From KBS-96 sp964247975 (GTDB lineage: Bacteria; Acidobacteriota; Terriglobia; Bryobacterales; Bryobacteraceae): 64,000 bases of DNA. The translations under genes were made by a program, and so were the position numbers. Shown here in pieces: positions 46,501 through 55,001 of the stretch. The notes under the pieces were generated by a model. The model was not told where the DNA came from and did not search any database. It saw only the letters and a list, made by a program, of their open reading frames with translations. The stretch lies in the NCBI GenBank assembly GCA_964247975.1, contig CAXTWH010000014.1:1-64000 (forward strand), read 5' to 3'. Numbering within the stretch: position 1 is the stretch's first letter; each line of letters begins with the position of its first letter.

Positions 46501-46784
46501 TCGCTCCGCTATGAAGTGAATCCCTCTTTAGTCGCTTCAAGCGAATAACTTCCGATCGGGAGATCAGGGAATTGAAAGATACCGTCCTGATTGGTTTGCA
46601 AGGAACGAGTGAGGCCGGTTTGCGCGTTTTTGCTGGTGACAGTTGCTCCAGGAATTACCGCACCGGTTTCGTCCGTAATGGTTCCGCCCAACCGTCCTGT
46701 GGCTTGCGCCATTGCTGATTTTGTAGCAATCATCAATAAGCAAACAACAAAAATGTGAAATCCCCAACGCCCAATAAACCGCAT
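43575..46784 (-). pseudogene. Oar-type TonB-dependent receptor, multiply disrupted
   Basis: An intact copy would be about 1060 codons: signal peptide, a carboxypeptidase-regulatory-like domain (GRLGGTITDETGAVIPGATV), a plug (LPLNGRNPLQLTTLTPG, QDNRGITVNGLRATQNNFQLDG) and an outer-membrane barrel ending in a terminal Phe (LQFALKLFF). Lesions read from the sequence are: TAG at 46509-46511 with the same frame continuing; a frameshift near 46170 where a T run is one base short; a frameshift near 44112; a frameshift near 43930; and TAG codons at 43866-43868 and 43728-43730. Joining the pieces gives a continuous homologous protein. Such receptors import glycans or siderophores in Acidobacteria. This one should be non-functional. 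Confidence 0.85.
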
Positions 46785-46973
46785 ACACTCCTACCAATTT
46801 AGATTAAATTATTAAAAGTATACTATGCCTATAGAGTTTATTTTAATTGGTGTTTATGTTGAGTGAATACAGGTGACGGTGCGGGCTTCGCACCGAAGCT
46901 TGTTGAATGTTGCCACATGCATGCTTATGGAATTACGCGCTGAAGCTATGGTCAATCAAGCAAACCCGAACGA

Positions 46974-47075
46974 GGATATTCCATTCCCGAGTTGGCCGAA
47001 GATGATTGGCGTGTGATTCAAGCCCTAAATCTGCAACGGCCCGTCTTCATCGGACATCCGATGGCAGACTATGAG
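46974..47075 (+). pseudogene. Alpha/beta-hydrolase fragment
   Basis: The plus strand reads GYSIPELAEDDWRVIQALNL followed by QRPVFIGHPMADYE. This matches the stretch of alpha/beta hydrolases leading to the nucleophile elbow GHSxG, but the Ser is Pro and nothing recognisable precedes or follows. It is a short remnant in an otherwise empty 371-base stretch (46785-47155). Confidence 0.5.
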
Positions 47076-47155
47076 ACCCAGCCCGTTGTCAACCAGAGTC
47101 TGCGCTTTTTTCCCTGTCTAGAAACATCCTGGTTCAGATACAGTCACTCCATCAA

Positions 47156-47881
47156 TCATTTGTCCCGGTCAGCAGATAACAAGTTTCCTCCGGGTTGTCC
47201 TGCTTTGTCGAACATCTGGAAAGTCGGTGAAGCATCACCTTTGAGCTGCAACACCGCACGATCCACGTCTTTGATGTCCTTCACGTGAATAGATGCCTCA
47301 TTTCCTTTTGTGCCCATATACAGGCCAGTGACATTCCTGCCCGCGATGTCCGGCGCGTAGAAAGTCACCGTTCCGGCGAAGCCCGTCTTATCATCAATCA
47401 TCGCGCCCCACCCATCTTGTTCTGGCCGATCGAGGCCGAGCGATACCCGACCGTTCGCGAGATACACGAATCCACCGCGCTCGTTGCCTTTCGTATCGTG
47501 GATTACGATCCCGAAACTTGGTGCAATACGTTTGGCAATTTTGCCATTCAGATTTGGATCCGGCGCCTCCCCAAGGATGAGGCGATCATGACCTTGTTCG
47601 TCCAAGAACACCATTGCTTCAGTCGGTTCGTCATGGCGCTTGCGTTCCTTGAGAACCGGAAAGGGAGATCCCAAAATCACGCGGGCTCGCCCTTGTGCAT
47701 CCTCGATAATCAATCCCTGCGTTCGCAATATCGAAGAATCAGCCCTTGCTTCAATTGATCTCGTCGTGGCAAAGATGCCTACTACCGTAAGCAGGGCTAT
47801 CTGAAATAGGCAAATTCGGCGAAAACGTCTGACCTTCTTCTCCAGAATAGAGATTCGCTGCTCGAGAAATATGTCTTGCAT
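47156..47881 (-). CDS. Membrane-anchored protein with repeated DxxGxxRxxLG-like strands
   Basis: A 241-residue protein from the ATG at 47881; another in-frame ATG lies nine codons upstream. The first 25 residues are a short heptad-like helix (EQRISILEKKVRRF), followed by one membrane helix (ICLFQIALLTVVGIFA) and an exported domain. That domain is built of repeats of the form IIEDAQGRARVILGSP, VFLDEQGHDRLILGE, VIHDTKGNERGGFVY and VKDIKDVDRAVLQL, which suggests a beta-solenoid or propeller-like fold. I do not recognise a function. Similar hypothetical proteins occur across soil bacteria. It lies alone among pseudogenes yet has no lesion itself. Confidence 0.65.
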   Translation of the reverse strand: MQDIFLEQRISILEKKVRRFRRICLFQIALLTVVGIFATTRSIEARADSSILRTQGLIIEDAQGRARVILGSPFPVLKERKRHDEPTEAMVFLDEQGHDRLILGEAPDPNLNGKIAKRIAPSFGIVIHDTKGNERGGFVYLANGRVSLGLDRPEQDGWGAMIDDKTGFAGTVTFYAPDIAGRNVTGLYMGTKGNEASIHVKDIKDVDRAVLQLKGDASPTFQMFDKAGQPGGNLLSADRDK

Positions 47882-48319
47882 AAGGAACAACGTACTACAT
47901 TCCGCCATGCCGCTTAAGAGTCGTCCGCTACGTTCTCGCCATCCTTCCCTATGCACTCGTTGAAGAAGCAATTATTTCGGTGCAGGTTGGAGTTCACATA
48001 GAGGGCACTTCTTTCTTATCGGCGACCTATCCAAATAACCGAGTTCTCGAAGGGTCACGGCGAGAACTTCAGACCCGCGCCCGCCAATAGATCGCTGGCC
48101 TAACGCGAATGCGGCCTAACTTCGAGTACAACCAGAGCAGAAGAACTGGCCACGAAGTATTTACGAAATGCAGTTGGGCTTGTGGTGACGGGAATTAATC
48201 GGAGCATCAACGAACACTGCGTCTGGATACAATTGCTATAACTTTGACGGCGAGAAAGCGAGTCTCGTCGAATCCGTGCCATTGATTGCATCACAATCTC
48301 TCGCGCAGACATAAACATC
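47882..48319. other. Intergenic stretch without a supported gene
   Basis: About 440 bases between the start of the repeat protein gene and the decayed GH32-like gene. No open frame with motifs and no RNA structure was seen. The promoters of the two divergent units presumably lie here. Confidence 0.45.
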
Positions 48320-49333
48320 GTGAAGACATTTTGGATTTACATTCTTTCTTTTTTGTGGCTTTTTTCTTTTGGCGCAGTGGCTCCCCTTCGCTCTTTGTCC
48401 GAGGCGGCAGCTACTCACGGAACAGCGCAGCAGAAATCCAAAGATTCCGTAAATTTTTCTCCGATAGCCGAACACCCCCGATTCGGCTTGGGCTTTGGAG
48501 TTCACGGTGCCCGCACATGCCCAGTGGCGTGCGGAACAAGAATTGATCTCATTTGGCTCGGCGCATTCCGTTCCTCTTTCGGTCAGCGTTGTTGAACAAG
48601 AGTCGACGCGAAGGCTGCAAGTGCAGATAACGACAACCTCTCACCAAGAGCCGTTATCCCTTGCCATACCGCTAACCATTCTCAAAACAGATCAGCGGCG
48701 CGATTTTCTGCTCCGGTATCTCGGATTCCGAGTCGATCTGTTTGCGGGAGATGCGATGCCGTTCTATCATGACGGCACGTTTCACCTTTTCTACTTGATT
48801 GATCGGCGGCACCATCGTAGCAAGTGGAGACTCGGCGCTCATCAATGGGCTCACCTTGCCGTCACCGACCTGATTCACTGGACCAGCTATCCGGTCGCCC
48901 TGCCTATTTTCGAGCAGTGGGAAGGATCAATTTGTACCGGATCTGTGTTCTATGACAAAGGAACATATTATGCCTTTTATGCCAAGCGAATGCCAGACCG
49001 GACCGAACGACTAGCCCTGGCGCTTAGCAAAGACGGCATTACTTTCAGAAAGTGCGGCCCACCCCTGTTCAACAAGCCCCAAGCTCCTTTTCGGTAGGGT
49101 CCGAATCGCGATCCCTCGATCAGTCGGGATGGGAACAGCTCTTGATGCCGGTAACGGCAGCCCTCGCCGCCAAGCAAAACGGTAAAGAACAGGGAGCCTT
49201 AGAACAACTTGTCTCGAATGATCTGCGACACTGGTCTGCTTCCGACACGCCGTTCCTGGTTCCTGGCTATTCGCCGCAGCCGGAGTGTTCCGACTTGTTT
49301 TATCTCTACCGAGTCGGTGAAACAAAGCTGTAG
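48320..49333 (+). pseudogene. GH32-like glycosidase, frameshifted and truncated
   Basis: A signal peptide (MKTFWIYILSFLWLFSF) opens the gene. After a frameshift at a C run near 48477 the frame continues DSAWALEFTVPAHAQWRAEQ and reaches the beta-propeller core of GH32-type sucrose/fructan hydrolases: DAMPFYHDGTFHLFYL, HQWAHLAVTDLIHWTSYPVA and GSICTGSVFYDKGTYYAFYA. A TAG follows at about 49095-49097 and a further frameshift near 49138 leads to LMPVTAALAAKQNGKEQ and LVSNDLRHWSASDTPFLVPG. The homology then ends, so the C-terminal domain is missing. It would have been secreted and cleaved fructosyl or similar linkages. Confidence 0.7.
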
Positions 49334-49379
49334 CATTGGTTTCAGGGGCACAGCGAACCATCCGAACAGGAATAGATTT

Positions 49380-49895
49380 ATGGCTACCAAAGCGCAATTT
49401 CCCTATCACATGGAAATTATCGATGGAAAGGAAAGAGAGAAGGCTTTGCCTTGCACGGAACACGCCCTTGTTCAGATACAGTTGCTGGAAGCCTTTCTCC
49501 AAGCGAATATTGCTGATCGTTATTTCATCATGCCGGAACTAAATGTGGCTTGCGGCAAAGACGGCCATGACTGATTGGTTCCTGATATCTCCATCGTTCC
49601 CCTGAAAGCTGAATATCGCGGCGTGGATCTTTTGAGAGGACCGGCCCTTGCGGTAGAAATTATTTCACCCGGACAGCCGTTTCTTGATCTATTGGACAAA
49701 TGCGAACGACTGCTCGACTGCGGCACCGGATTGTGCTGGATTGTTCTGCCGGAAAAACGAAAAGCGTGGCACTACGGTCCGGACCGGAAACTGAACGAAG
49801 TGGCGCAACTCGCTTGGCCGCTGAATGAACCACTCATTTCCCTGCCGTTAGATCCTTTGTTTGACAAGTTGCACGCGCTGCGCAAGCTTGCGTAA
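49380..49895 (+). pseudogene. Second Uma2 family copy with a premature TGA
   Basis: A paralogue of the gene at 591-1106, same length and same frame throughout. The N-terminal part ends at GHD, where TGA (49572-49574) stands in place of the Arg codon found in the intact copy (GQDRLVPDIS). After it, LVPDISIVPLKAEYRGVDLLRG and VEIISPGQPFLDLLDKCERLL continue the domain to the normal end. A single C-to-T change in CGA explains the stop. The last 40 bases are almost identical to the other copy. A restart at the downstream GTG would lack part of the fold. Confidence 0.82.
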
Positions 49896-50114
49896 AACGG
49901 AGAAAGCGGTTCATTTCCATTTATTATTCGTTATGCAATGTGGTACTGCAAGGCAGAGATTCAGGAAGAACAAATTTGTTGGTTTGCCGCACCAGCGCTC
50001 GTTTGCGCAGAAAACTTCAAACTTTCGAATTACTAATGCCCTTCCAAGTGTTCAATTGCGCGGCGAATTACTTCGGACTTTTAAAGCGAATTATATATCC
50101 TCCTTCGCAATGAT

Positions 50115-50143
50115 TTCAGGCTGGAAAACTGTTCCAGCCTGAA
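50115..50143. terminator. Perfect 12-bp hairpin downstream of the SDR gene
   Basis: TTCAGGCTGGAA (50115-50126), a five-base loop and its exact reverse complement (50132-50143), 15 bases past the SDR stop on the minus strand. It has no T run, so it is either a weak terminator or an mRNA 3'-end stabiliser. Confidence 0.45.
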
Positions 50144-50158
50144 TCGATTTGCCTTCCG

Positions 50159-50938
50159 TTACTGCGCTCTTGCCGCAGTCATCTGATCATTGAATTGTTG
50201 AAAGAATTTGTCGTATCCATCCTGCCCGTTTGCCGCAGCAAAGCGCAACGGATACACGCGTTTTACCAGAATTTCATGGGCATCAGGCTGCGTTTTCAGC
50301 AGTTCCATTGTTTCGGAGATGTACTCCGCCAGCGGCATGGCGTTCGGGTCACTGGCCTGGCGAGGTCCACCCAGTTCCGTTTGCACGTAAGGCGGCACCA
50401 GCTCGATCACTTGTATGGAAGTATTTTTAAGCTGATAGCGCAGTGATTCCGTATAGGAATGAATGGCTGCTTTAGTCGCGCAGTAGGTCGGGCTCATCGC
50501 CAGCGGCACAAAGGCCAGCCCGGATGAGACTGTCATGATGGTTGCGGCAGTTTGTTTGCGCAGCGTCGGAAGCAGCGCATCGGTAAGCCACATTGGGCCA
50601 AGCAAATTGGTTGACACCGTTTTGTTGTCAGTTGATTCGAGATTTTTTCCATTCAGCAGGTCTTCTGCAATCATGATGCCCGCAACATGGAAAACCGCGT
50701 TCAGCGCCGGAAAACTTTTATTAAGTTCTCCCGTTAATTTTTTAATGCTTTCTGGGTCCGATGCATCAACCGTAAGTGATTTCATTCCGGGATTCGCGGC
50801 CGTTACCTGGTTCAGCTTTGTCTCATCACGGCCGGCAATGATGATCTGGTTACCGAGCTTATGAAACTCCTCCGCGAGGGCTTTGCCGATGCCTGATCCT
50901 CCGCCGGTAATCAAAATTGTGTTTCCGCTCATTTGCAT
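50159..50938 (-). CDS. Short-chain dehydrogenase/reductase (DltE-like)
   Basis: A 259-residue classical SDR. It contains the NAD(P) motif TILITGGGSGIGKALAEEF, AVFHVAGIM, catalytic Ser in IMTVSSGLAFVP, and YCATKAAIHSY with the Tyr/Lys pair. The C-terminal half matches DltE-like SDRs (VIELVPPYVQTELGGPRQ). The ATG at 50938 has AAGGAG eight bases upstream. Its substrate is unknown. It is divergent from an HxlR regulator gene 93 bases away with a palindrome between them, so it is probably controlled by that regulator, a common arrangement for aldehyde- or quinone-responsive SDRs. Confidence 0.88.
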   Translation of the reverse strand: MQMSGNTILITGGGSGIGKALAEEFHKLGNQIIIAGRDETKLNQVTAANPGMKSLTVDASDPESIKKLTGELNKSFPALNAVFHVAGIMIAEDLLNGKNLESTDNKTVSTNLLGPMWLTDALLPTLRKQTAATIMTVSSGLAFVPLAMSPTYCATKAAIHSYTESLRYQLKNTSIQVIELVPPYVQTELGGPRQASDPNAMPLAEYISETMELLKTQPDAHEILVKRVYPLRFAAANGQDGYDKFFQQFNDQMTAARAQ

Positions 50939-50984
50939 AGTTTTTCTCCTTGGTTCAATCCTACGGTGAACACAAACTAAAGGG

Positions 50985-51011
50985 AAGTAGGCACTTGAAA
51001 GTGCCATACTT
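50985..51011. promoter_or_regulatory. Palindromic operator between SDR and HxlR genes
   Basis: GGCACTT-GA-AAGTGCC (50990-51005) is a perfect inverted repeat. It extends outward as AAGTA on the left (50985-50989) and TACTT on the right (51007-51011) with one bulged base. It lies in the 93-base divergent promoter region, the expected binding place of the HxlR dimer. Confidence 0.6.
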
Positions 51012-51031
51012 ACTAAAAGGAGAGTAATCTT

Positions 51032-51457
51032 TTGGTCAGCGCAATCCGGAATCACAAAATTTCTTCTCGCAATGAAGCACCGCACCCGACTCCACCCGAA
51101 CAGACTGATCCCGCACTGGATTTGCTAGTTCGTGAAATCATCGGGCGAGTAGCCGATAAATGGACGATGCTCGCTTTGGAAGCGCTGGAAGAACACGGGC
51201 GGTTGCGATTCACGCGCCTTGGTGAACTGATCGGCAACATAAGCCAGAAAATGCTGACGAAAACGCTTCGTCAAATGGAAGCGGATGGTCTTGTTGTGCG
51301 TACGGTATTTCCGGTGATCCCGCCCAGGGTTGAATATGAATTGACTGAATTGGGCCAAAGCCTCGGAGCAGCTTTCTGTGGCGTATGGACCTGGGCCGAG
51401 CAGCACCGGGAAGCTATTATGAACGCGCGAAAAGCATTCAACGAGCGCACGCCGTAA
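51032..51457 (+). CDS. HxlR family transcriptional regulator
   Basis: A 141-residue winged-helix protein with VADKWTMLALEALEEHGRLRFTRL, ISQKMLTKTLRQMEADGLVVR, PPRVEYELTELGQSLG and a C-terminal dimerisation helix VWTWAEQHRE. This is the full HxlR/MarR-like signature. Members sense aldehydes, quinones or disulfide stress, often through a conserved Cys near the N-terminus; no Cys is visible there in this protein. The start is TTG at 51032 with AGGAGAG upstream. It is likely an autoregulator that also controls the divergent SDR gene. Confidence 0.88.
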   Translation: MVSAIRNHKISSRNEAPHPTPPEQTDPALDLLVREIIGRVADKWTMLALEALEEHGRLRFTRLGELIGNISQKMLTKTLRQMEADGLVVRTVFPVIPPRVEYELTELGQSLGAAFCGVWTWAEQHREAIMNARKAFNERTP

Positions 51458-51528
51458 CAGGCATTAGCTGGCAGAACCTCGATAAATACTAAAGACACTG
51501 TTTTTCCGCCTGAGTGCATCCCATAAGC

Positions 51529-53769
51529 ATGAGTTCCGCTTCAGTTGTTGAGCCGCCCTACACAGGCAAACCCCTGAATCGAGTTGACGGGTTTACAAAA
51601 GTAACTGGGCAGGCAAAGTACTGCGGTGATTTGTCCGCTCCTGATGCGGTTCACGCCGTGCTGGTGCAAAGCACCGTTGCTTGCGGAAGCATCAACCGAA
51701 TGGATGTGAAGCAAGCCTCCTCCGCTCCCGGAGTTCTGCTGGTTTTAACACACGAAAACTGCCCTGCCCTGCATCCTTTGCCGGAAGAATTTGTTTCCAG
51801 TTTTCCCGGGGAACGGCGCACACCTTTAGCAGACAACGAAATACACTACGCCGGCCAGCATATTGCGGTTGTGGCGGCAGCCACATTGGAACAAGCAGAA
51901 GATGCAGCTTCGCTCGTTCGTGTGGAATACAACCGGAAGAAGCCGATTCTCACACCGCTTGATAATCTGACCAATTCCTATCAGCCGGACCATTTCGCCA
52001 AGAACGAGGAGGAAAAATTGCAAGTGCTTCGCGGCGATCCGAAGAGCTTGACAAGCACAGTCAAGGTGGAACAAACCTATCAAACGCCGGTGCTGCATCA
52101 CAACCCCATTGAACCGTCTGCTACGGTAGCCTCCTGGACTGATGAGAATCAACTGACTTTATTCGACAGCACCCGCTGGCTGGACGGTTCGCGCATGTTC
52201 GTGGCCCACATGCTGGGCTTGCCGGAATCGAGCGTTCGGGTAGTTTGCCCCTTGCTCGGCGGTGCATTCGGCTCCAAAGGGTTTCTTTGGCAGCATGTGG
52301 TTCTGGCGGCTGTTGCGGCGAAAATGATGAAGCGTCCGGTAAAGCTGGTGCTGTCCCGGGAACAGATGTTCACTTCCGTAGGACATCGCCCGCAAACCAC
52401 CCAACAGCTTTCCTTAAGCACGGGCAGCAATGGACAACTGGCCGCAGTAGAACATCACGTGATTAATGAAACTTCCCCCATTGCTCATTTTGTGGAGCCT
52501 GCCGGTACGATGAGCCGCAATCTTTATCACTGTGAAAACGTAGCGATTTCGCATCGGGTGGCCGCGACAAACATAGCGACTCCTTGCTTTATGCGGGCTC
52601 CGGGTGAAGCGCCAGGCTTATTTGCTTTGGAAGCGGCGATGGATGAACTCGCGTATAAGCTCAACATGGACCCGCTTGCGCTGCGGCTGCAGAACTACGC
52701 GGAAACCGATCTTCAGTTGAAAAAGCCCTGGTCGAGCAAACACCTGCGGGAATGCTACGGGCAAGGCGCGGAAATGTTCGGCTGGCACAAGCGTTCTGCC
52801 GCGCCCGGCTCCATGCGGCGCAATAATCATCTGGTTGGGTGGGGCATGGCCACAGCGGCTTACCCGGCACGCCGGATGGCTGCCACAGTGCAAGCGGTTT
52901 TATCGAAAGAAGGCAAAGCTGTTTTCTCCACTGCCTCTCACGAGATCGGCGGTGGAGTCTCAACTATCATGAGCCAGCTTGCCGCTGATGTCTTGGATAT
53001 TCCTATCGAGCAGATTGTTTTCCGCCTGGGCGATTCGGCTTTTCCGCAAGCGCCGGTAGCTGGTGCTTCGCAAACTTCGGCCAGCGTCGGCCCCGCCGTG
53101 CAACAAGCAGCCGCTCTGTTGAGGGAAAAGTTAATCCGATTAGCTATTGCGGATTCTGTTTCGCCATTATATGAGGCTGCACCCGACTCCATTGAATTAC
53201 AAAACGGTCAGTTACAACTAAAAAGTGATCCAACACGCCAGGAGCATTACACGGTAGTACTGAGCCGTATGCAGGCCCCGCAACTGCAAGCGGAAGCGAA
53301 AACAGAACAGGGAAAAGAAAAAGAGCAGTTTACGTTTGAATCTTTCGGCGCGCATTTTGCTGAAGTGCTGGTGGATCCGCAGCTCGGCCACATTCAAGTC
53401 AGCCGTTGGGTGGCGGTGTTGAACGGAGGCAAAATACTGAATACAAAAACCGCTCGCAGCCAAGTTTTAGGCGGCATTATTTTCGGTTTAGGAATGACTC
53501 TACGCGAGCAAACCATTTATGATGGGCGCACTGGGCTTCCAGTAAACCCGAACCTTGCTGAATATCTGCTTCCTGTTAATGCCGACATTCCCAACATAGA
53601 TGTTTCGTTTGTTGATGTGCCGGATACCCGCTTCAATTCAACCGGCGCGCGCGGCATCGGAGAATTAGGCTTAACCGGAGTGCCTGCTGCCATTGCGAAT
53701 GCTGTTTACCACGCCACCGGCAAGCGATTTTATGAACTGCCGATCACGCCGGATAAAGTAATGGCTTAA
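51529..53769 (+). CDS. Molybdenum hydroxylase large subunit (xanthine dehydrogenase/CO-dehydrogenase L family)
   Basis: A 746-residue molybdopterin-binding subunit. N-terminal part: NRVDGFTKVTGQAKYCGDL, AVLVQSTVACGSINRMD. Molybdenum-site segments include LLGGAFGSKGFLWQHVV, MRAPGEAPGLFALEAAMDEL, GASQTSASVGPA and the catalytic Glu in GARGIGELGLTGVP. Enzymes of this family hydroxylate purines, aldehydes or aromatic N-heterocycles. They normally need a 2Fe-2S subunit and usually an FAD subunit; neither gene is adjacent here, so it must pair with subunits encoded elsewhere. No ribosome-binding site is obvious. Confidence 0.9.
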   Translation: MSSASVVEPPYTGKPLNRVDGFTKVTGQAKYCGDLSAPDAVHAVLVQSTVACGSINRMDVKQASSAPGVLLVLTHENCPALHPLPEEFVSSFPGERRTPLADNEIHYAGQHIAVVAAATLEQAEDAASLVRVEYNRKKPILTPLDNLTNSYQPDHFAKNEEEKLQVLRGDPKSLTSTVKVEQTYQTPVLHHNPIEPSATVASWTDENQLTLFDSTRWLDGSRMFVAHMLGLPESSVRVVCPLLGGAFGSKGFLWQHVVLAAVAAKMMKRPVKLVLSREQMFTSVGHRPQTTQQLSLSTGSNGQLAAVEHHVINETSPIAHFVEPAGTMSRNLYHCENVAISHRVAATNIATPCFMRAPGEAPGLFALEAAMDELAYKLNMDPLALRLQNYAETDLQLKKPWSSKHLRECYGQGAEMFGWHKRSAAPGSMRRNNHLVGWGMATAAYPARRMAATVQAVLSKEGKAVFSTASHEIGGGVSTIMSQLAADVLDIPIEQIVFRLGDSAFPQAPVAGASQTSASVGPAVQQAAALLREKLIRLAIADSVSPLYEAAPDSIELQNGQLQLKSDPTRQEHYTVVLSRMQAPQLQAEAKTEQGKEKEQFTFESFGAHFAEVLVDPQLGHIQVSRWVAVLNGGKILNTKTARSQVLGGIIFGLGMTLREQTIYDGRTGLPVNPNLAEYLLPVNADIPNIDVSFVDVPDTRFNSTGARGIGELGLTGVPAAIANAVYHATGKRFYELPITPDKVMA

Positions 53770-53893
53770 GAATTTGCATTTCTAACTGTTTTCCAACAAC
53801 CTGGAATTTTTTCTGAGAAACGATACCTATGCTGTTTTGTCACATCTCAGGTTGTTTGTCAGTTGGTTCACAAAGATAAAAAAGGATTTTTCC

Positions 53894-54997
53894 ATGTCAT
53901 TCAGAAATACCTGTTTTTCGTTGGTTGCCCTTGGCTTGCTAACCGTGGCTGCTTCACAAGCGCAGGGGCCGAAAGGCGCAGCGGTCACCGAAGTTTATAG
54001 CAACAATCAGTTTCAGCTCACAGGAATTAGTGTTTCGAAAACAGGTCGCTTGTTTGTTAATTTTCCGCGCTGGTCAGATCGATATATAAACGCAGTGGTG
54101 GAAGTGATGCGGGACGGCACAACCAAGCCGTTTCCTGACGAACACTGGAACCGCTGGGATTTAAAAATTCCTAACGCAGGTAAACAGTTTGTCTGCGTGC
54201 AAAGCGTAGTGGTGGACGATACAGACGCGCTTTGGGTGCTTGACCCTGCGGCCCCGCTGTTAGCCAGCGTTGTTCCCGGCGGAGCAAAACTGGTCAAAAT
54301 CGACTTAGCAACAAATCAGGTCAGCCGTGTGATTCCGTTCAGCCCGGAGATAGCAAACGCCAGCAGCTATATGAACGACATACGGTTCGACACAAAGAAG
54401 AACGTAGCGTACATCACCGATAGCGGTAACGGCGGCATTGTGATTGTGGACCTCGCCACCGGCAACGCGCATCGCGCTCTGGATGGCGATCCTTCCGTAA
54501 TGGTGGAAAAGGGCGTTGGTATTACCATCAACAACAAACCAGTACTGGGCCCGACCAAACAACCGCCGATGTTTAATTCCGATGGCATCGCCTTATCGCC
54601 GGATGGAGAGTATTTGTACTACAAAGCAGTGACAGCGCGTTCCCTGTACCGGATAAAAACCAGTGTTCTTCGTGATGTAAGCGCTTCCCCGAAAACTGTT
54701 TCGGCAGCGGTGGAAAGAGTAGCTACAACGTTTCCGACAGATGGGCTGTGGATGGATGGGCAAGGCCGTTTATACCTGAGCGCGCTTGAACAAAATGGCG
54801 TTGTCAGGCTACTGCCGAATGGAAAACAAGAAACGGTAGTCACCGATCCTCGCATTCAATGGCCCGATACGTTTACTGAAGGACCGGACGGAGCAATCTA
54901 CATTACCACTTCGCATATTCATGAGTCACCTACATATAATCAGGGAGTTGAAAAGCGCAAACTGCCATTCGGTGTGTTCAAGTTCAAGCCGCAGTAA
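53894..54997 (+). CDS. Secreted major royal jelly/yellow family protein
   Basis: A 367-residue protein. The start at 53894 has AAGGA upstream and begins a signal peptide (CFSLVALGLLTVAASQAQG). The body is a six-bladed propeller of the MRJP/yellow family: TGISVSKTGRLFVNFPRWSD, VDDTDALWVLDPA, SSYMNDIRFDTKKNVAYITDSG, MFNSDGIALSPDGEYLYYKA and TFTEGPDGAIYITTSHIH. Bacterial members are SMP30/gluconolactonase-like and may be lactonases. It precedes, convergently, an L-galactose-dehydrogenase-like gene, so a sugar lactone role is possible but inferred. Confidence 0.88.
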   Translation: MSFRNTCFSLVALGLLTVAASQAQGPKGAAVTEVYSNNQFQLTGISVSKTGRLFVNFPRWSDRYINAVVEVMRDGTTKPFPDEHWNRWDLKIPNAGKQFVCVQSVVVDDTDALWVLDPAAPLLASVVPGGAKLVKIDLATNQVSRVIPFSPEIANASSYMNDIRFDTKKNVAYITDSGNGGIVIVDLATGNAHRALDGDPSVMVEKGVGITINNKPVLGPTKQPPMFNSDGIALSPDGEYLYYKAVTARSLYRIKTSVLRDVSASPKTVSAAVERVATTFPTDGLWMDGQGRLYLSALEQNGVVRLLPNGKQETVVTDPRIQWPDTFTEGPDGAIYITTSHIHESPTYNQGVEKRKLPFGVFKFKPQ

Positions 54998-55001
54998 ATC
55001 T

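Noticed and set aside
49052..49333. Separate 93-residue gene after the GH32-like frame
   Set aside because: Its sequence continues the glycosidase propeller in another frame, so it is part of the same broken gene.
39633..49574. TGA read as Trp or another amino acid (alternative code or selenocysteine) to explain in-frame stops in the Gfo/Idh and Uma2 genes
   Set aside because: Intact genes here (for example glgX and the GT4 gene) end in TGA, intact proteins use TGG for Trp, and the Uma2 TGA falls at an Arg position. Other lesions in the zone are TAG codons and frameshifts.
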